From Marsupella aquatica (taxonomy: Eukaryota > Marchantiophyta): 64,000 bases of DNA. The position numbers and the translations under genes are program-made. The stretch is taken from the NCBI GenBank assembly GCA_973895155.1, contig OZ316893.1, positions 19,282,001 through 19,346,000 on the forward strand, read 5' to 3'. This document shows positions 61,133 through 64,000 of this stretch, in pieces (the stretch's first letter is position 1; each line of letters begins with the position of its first letter). The notes beneath the pieces were generated by a model, which searched no databases, was not told the DNA's origin, and saw nothing but the letters and a program-made list of their open reading frames with translations.

Positions 61133-61976
61133 GACAGAGGAGGAGCTCAGTAGGCAATTAAGAAGTACCCGCCTAATTGGGAACACAAAATTTACCAGAT
61201 TCTACAACAAACTTTGCCAGAACACTATCACTAACATTGGATTACAGGAGTGCACTGGCTGGCACTGGGATTGGAGTGGACAGAATAGAGTATGGAACTT
61301 CCCCACTCGGATTTGGAGTCAATATTCCAGGCCAACAACTGTTGATGTGACTCAACTGAATCGTAGATGGGGACAAACCAGCACCCCTAGAGGCTGAAAT
61401 CTTTACCGGAAGAAAACATGGGGAGGTTGGTCCTTCCCCAAGGTGAGATTCTTCGTGTGGAGATTGCTGAACCATGGATTCTTTATGAATGGTAGGGCGA
61501 GCCACGAGGAGGTTTATGACGGTATTTGCACTAGGTGCAAGAGTCATTTTGAGCACATGGAACATATGTTTTTCAGTTGTAGGACCGTCACAGCTAGATG
61601 GAGAGAGGTCCAACAGATGGTGCAGCAGGTAGATGCCCTCAAGATGCCGCAAGGTACTTTGTACAAAACAATTACAATTGCCTTAAAGATGCACAAAAGG
61701 TAACCCGGACCTGTGGTCATCCTCATGGACATGTGCTTGAGCATTTGGAAGGAGAGGAATGCTGCCACCTACTCTCGGTTCTCAGGGCGCCCTCCTGGAT
61801 GGGTTGTGCTGAGGAACACCAAAACGCATCTACGCACCATGATGAATGTCTGCCAGTCAGAGAGAAAATGGAAACAGCTCAGGGGTGCACTGGCTCAACT
61901 CCAGGTTAATATGCTGAAGCCTTGGGAGACTATCGACAACCCTATTGCCATGAACTCTGATGAAGATGAAGAATAA
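61133..61976 (+). pseudogene. LINE 2 ORF2, C-terminal part with zf-RVT, broken
   Basis: Continuation of LINE 2 after the copia insertion. It includes WNFPTRIWSQYSRPTT-like sequence, then VRFFVWRLLNHGFFMNGRAS and the zinc region CTRCKSHFEHMEHMFFSC (61.53-61.58 kb), the plant LINE zf-RVT domain. The tail shifts frame near 61.7 kb and ends with an acidic MNSDEDEE before TAA at 61974-61976. Confidence 0.85.
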
Positions 61977-62410
61977 GCACCACAGGGATCGGGAGAGGAA
62001 GGATGGTACTGGTCAGGACCACTGCACTGATCTCGACAAGGAGAAGCACATCGACTCTGTCTCGCGTCACCAGCCATGGTCAAGGAATTGTAGCAACTGT
62101 AGCACTCCTAGTAGCAGGATGAGACCCCATAGGAGCAGACTTAAGGACCCTGAGAACACGAATGTAATGAATAGGGTGGAAATTTTTAGGAGCATCGAGG
62201 ATTGGGTGGGGATTTTGCCTTCCAAACTTTTCTTTGGTCGCAATTTCAGGTGGTGGTACGGGGTTCCCTGGCGATTAGGGTTGTTTATGTGGCTAGTGTG
62301 GTCCAGGGTGCTGGGCCCCTTTTGTTTTCCCTGCTCGGGTGGTTGTTGCCCCCCTGCCTGTTATCGATGGGTCCCCGCTCCCCCCTTTCTCAAAAAACCA
62401 AAAAGAAAAA

Positions 62411-62425
62411 AGTAGAAAGGTTAAA
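62411..62425. repeat. Target-site duplication of LINE 2, right copy
   Basis: agtagaaaggttaaa, directly after the A-rich LINE tail. Confidence 0.93.
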
Positions 62426-63249
62426 AAACAGAAAAGTTATAAACTACCAAATCAGAATCCACAACTTTTTGCCAAAAAGAATGGTCATATGCCATGACCA
62501 TAAGTCAATGTAGAAACTAGTGGAGAGAAAGCTAAAATGCGTTTACCTAACCCTGTGAAAAAGCTACTGCCAAAAGTCATCATAGTGTATGAAGCTTTGA
62601 GACACCCTATTTGACCATTTCTTTTTTATTACCCTAGACATGGACTTATGGTATGGCAATAATAATTTCTTTATGGCAAAACATGTGCATTTGCTACTCC
62701 ACAACCATTTTTTGTCTCAACCATATTACCCTAGTAATTAAAAGGCACGTCACCTGACCCTAGTAGTTAGGCACATATATATCAAAGTGTCCAAAAATAT
62801 AAATACCAAACCCTGAGACATGGTCCTGAAAGCAAAGTAACCCAATAAAGGTGAGGGAAAATGGCCGCAAGAAAACCAAAAGGGGTCAAATACGTGAAAA
62901 AGTCCCCCCCCCCCCCCAAACAACCAAGGGAACAAAAAACCCCCAAACCAAGGAACACAAGCAGAAGAGAGCCCAAATGACCAACATCCTACTGGGCCTC
63001 AAATTTAAATGCCTGGTAAAGCTCTGGAGTACACCGCATAAGAGAGTCACTTAGCGAAATCTATCTGGAGACCCTAAAACCAAAGGCCTCAGCTCTACAC
63101 AGGATAGTGAAAACCTATATAACGTAGGCCCCCTGAAGGACAACTGACATCCTCTTGCGGAAGAGGGCACACCGTCTGGCAGGCGAGGGCACATCCAGTA
63201 TTTGATATTTGAGACCCGTATTGGTCTACACGCGATTTGGATTCCCAAT
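62426..63249. other. Intergenic region right of LINE 2
   Basis: No gene recognised. Contains a 15-base poly-C run (62903-62917). On the minus strand, cctttattgggttac near 62.85 kb resembles the T/G-rich repeat seen at 3.1 and 18.0 kb. Words such as ctttatggcaaaa and accctagtag recall 52.16-52.33 kb on the other side of LINE 2, as if the LINE landed among related repeat copies. Confidence 0.45.
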
Positions 63250-63269
63250 TGGTTTCCAGTCAACAATTA

Positions 63270-63360
63270 CGCAGAGTAGTGTAGTGGTTCGCGCCGATGC
63301 CAGAGCAGTGAGCTTCCCGACCAATTGAGTGTGGGCCAGAGCATCGATTTTGAAATATGT
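63270..63360 (+). repeat. SINE-like module, copy 2
   Basis: agtagtgtagtggttcgcgc, gatgccagagcagtgagc, ccgaccaattgag and atcgattttgaa parallel the module at 52365-52460. The agtgtagtggtt word resembles a tRNA A box. A complete tRNA fold is not evident. Confidence 0.4.
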
Positions 63361-64000
63361 CTTCGCGCGTTTTTGCCCTCTTCCCCCCTTCGATTCTCCC
63401 AAGCAGCAATAGCTGCGAGCTGAGAGCAGCTGTACAGTCTACGAACACAGTCCACAGTGGACAGTCCCCTCTCGCGATGCGGTATTCCCGTCGAATGCTC
63501 GAACATCTAGTCTGACTCATCAATCCAGAGCGGAAGAGAGGGGCCCCCGGCCGTTTGGTTTTCCGAGCGTGATTCCGTAGCTTGAAATCGGGGAGTGTGT
63601 GTGTGGGCCCATCGATGGGCTTTGATGAGGGTTTTCATGAGGCAGGGTTTTGAAATCTGAAATCTGCCTGCTCCCTCGTTTTTTCTCCTTCGTCTTGACT
63701 CTCCTCTGCGCAGGCTTTCGCTTTCCTCCTTTCTCGATCCTCTCTCACGGAGCAGCTCCCGTCTGCCTTTTCTTGACGTAAGCTTTCTCTGCTTGAAAAA
63801 GTGCTACTATAGGTTATGATGATGTAGATGCCATGTTTGTCCACGTCAACCGCAATTAGAAAGTGATAACTGTGAATGCTTATTACCGAGCGGGTCTCCG
63901 AATCTTGTCGAGGTTGTCTCTGGAGAAGTGGAGATGAATTTTGGACGCTATTTTTACAGTCTTTCTCTGAACGCTTGAGTAGAAGTGACTGACGAATTCT
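63361..64000 (+). promoter_or_regulatory. Possible leader/promoter of a plus-strand gene beyond the right edge
   Basis: Pyrimidine-rich stretches (ctttcctcctttctcgatcc; ctctcctctgcgcagg) at 63.65-63.77 kb are followed by gacgtaagctttc, which could be a first-intron donor in a 5' untranslated exon. A few CpGs and the higher GC fit a plant 5' end. No coding exon is visible, so this is an inference only. Confidence 0.25.

Larger units (their letters stand above)
52782..62410 (+). mobile_element. LINE 2: 5'-truncated L1-type element carrying a nested copia element
   Basis: Bounded by a perfect 15-bp duplication. Without the copia insertion and its 5-bp duplication the LINE is about 3.5 kb. It starts inside ORF2, after the endonuclease, and ends in an A-rich tail (ccaaaaagaaaaa). 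ORF1 and the endonuclease were never present, which is typical of incomplete reverse transcription. The copia element at 55002-61127 splits the region between RT and the C-terminal zinc finger. Confidence 0.94.

Overview
The window is nuclear DNA of a land plant. Its host genes are plant families with short spliceosomal introns (about 75-450 bp, GT-AG), and most of the remaining DNA is plant LINE, Ty3/gypsy and Ty1/copia retroelements. The species cannot be fixed from the sequence. The auxin-binding protein has no C-terminal KDEL, the introns are short and the retroelement load is heavy, so I lean towards a non-flowering land plant; this is an inference held weakly.

Host genes, left to right: (1) the 5' part of a Qa-SNARE syntaxin of the vacuolar/prevacuolar SYP2 class on the minus strand (95-1162, running off the left edge); (2) a small one-exon gene for an 82-residue single-pass membrane protein (13007-13255); (3) only 51 bp downstream on the same strand, a complete five-exon ABP1-type cupin (13307-15111); (4) a complete eight-exon CTNNBL1 gene (19650-23117); (5) a complete ten-exon plastid-type cysteine synthase (O-acetylserine(thiol)lyase) gene (28516-31985). 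All exon phases of the last three join without a stop. The last 0.4 kb may be the leader of another plus-strand gene. These genes do not form one pathway; they are independent housekeeping genes between repeat blocks.

Retroelements: LINE 1 (about 3.9-11.6 kb, plus strand) is decayed and is split by a solo LTR (7446-8937) with a perfect 5-bp target duplication. A nearly complete Ty3/gypsy chromovirus (35568-44504) of the same LTR family has 1479-bp LTRs, an initiator-Met primer site, a polypurine tract, gag, protease-RT-RNase H-integrase and a chromodomain, but carries stops and frameshifts. It also carries a 225-bp AT-rich GT...AG segment in the protease region. Both members of this family show termini AGT...ACT instead of TG...CA. 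At the right, a 5'-truncated LINE (52782-62410) bounded by a 15-bp target duplication contains a nested, inactive Ty1/copia element on the minus strand (55002-61127) with 344-bp LTRs and a 5-bp target duplication. A second solo-LTR family (about 294-299 bp) occurs at 25856-26149, inside a minisatellite, and at 44684-44982. A copia RT scrap lies at 49.6 kb and a diverged copia leader at 11.9-12.2 kb.

Repeats not obviously of transposon origin include a minisatellite of about 160 bp (25.55-26.77 kb), one of about 150 bp (46.19-46.78 kb), a compound array at 24.3-24.9 kb, a 100-bp duplication just upstream of CTNNBL1, and several two-copy tandem duplications. No rRNA gene, tRNA gene or CRISPR array was found. 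I see no clearly new biological system. The observations most worth following are the close-packed small membrane protein/ABP1 pair with its unusual ABP1 tail, the LTR family with AGT...ACT ends, and the AT-rich insert in the chromovirus protease.
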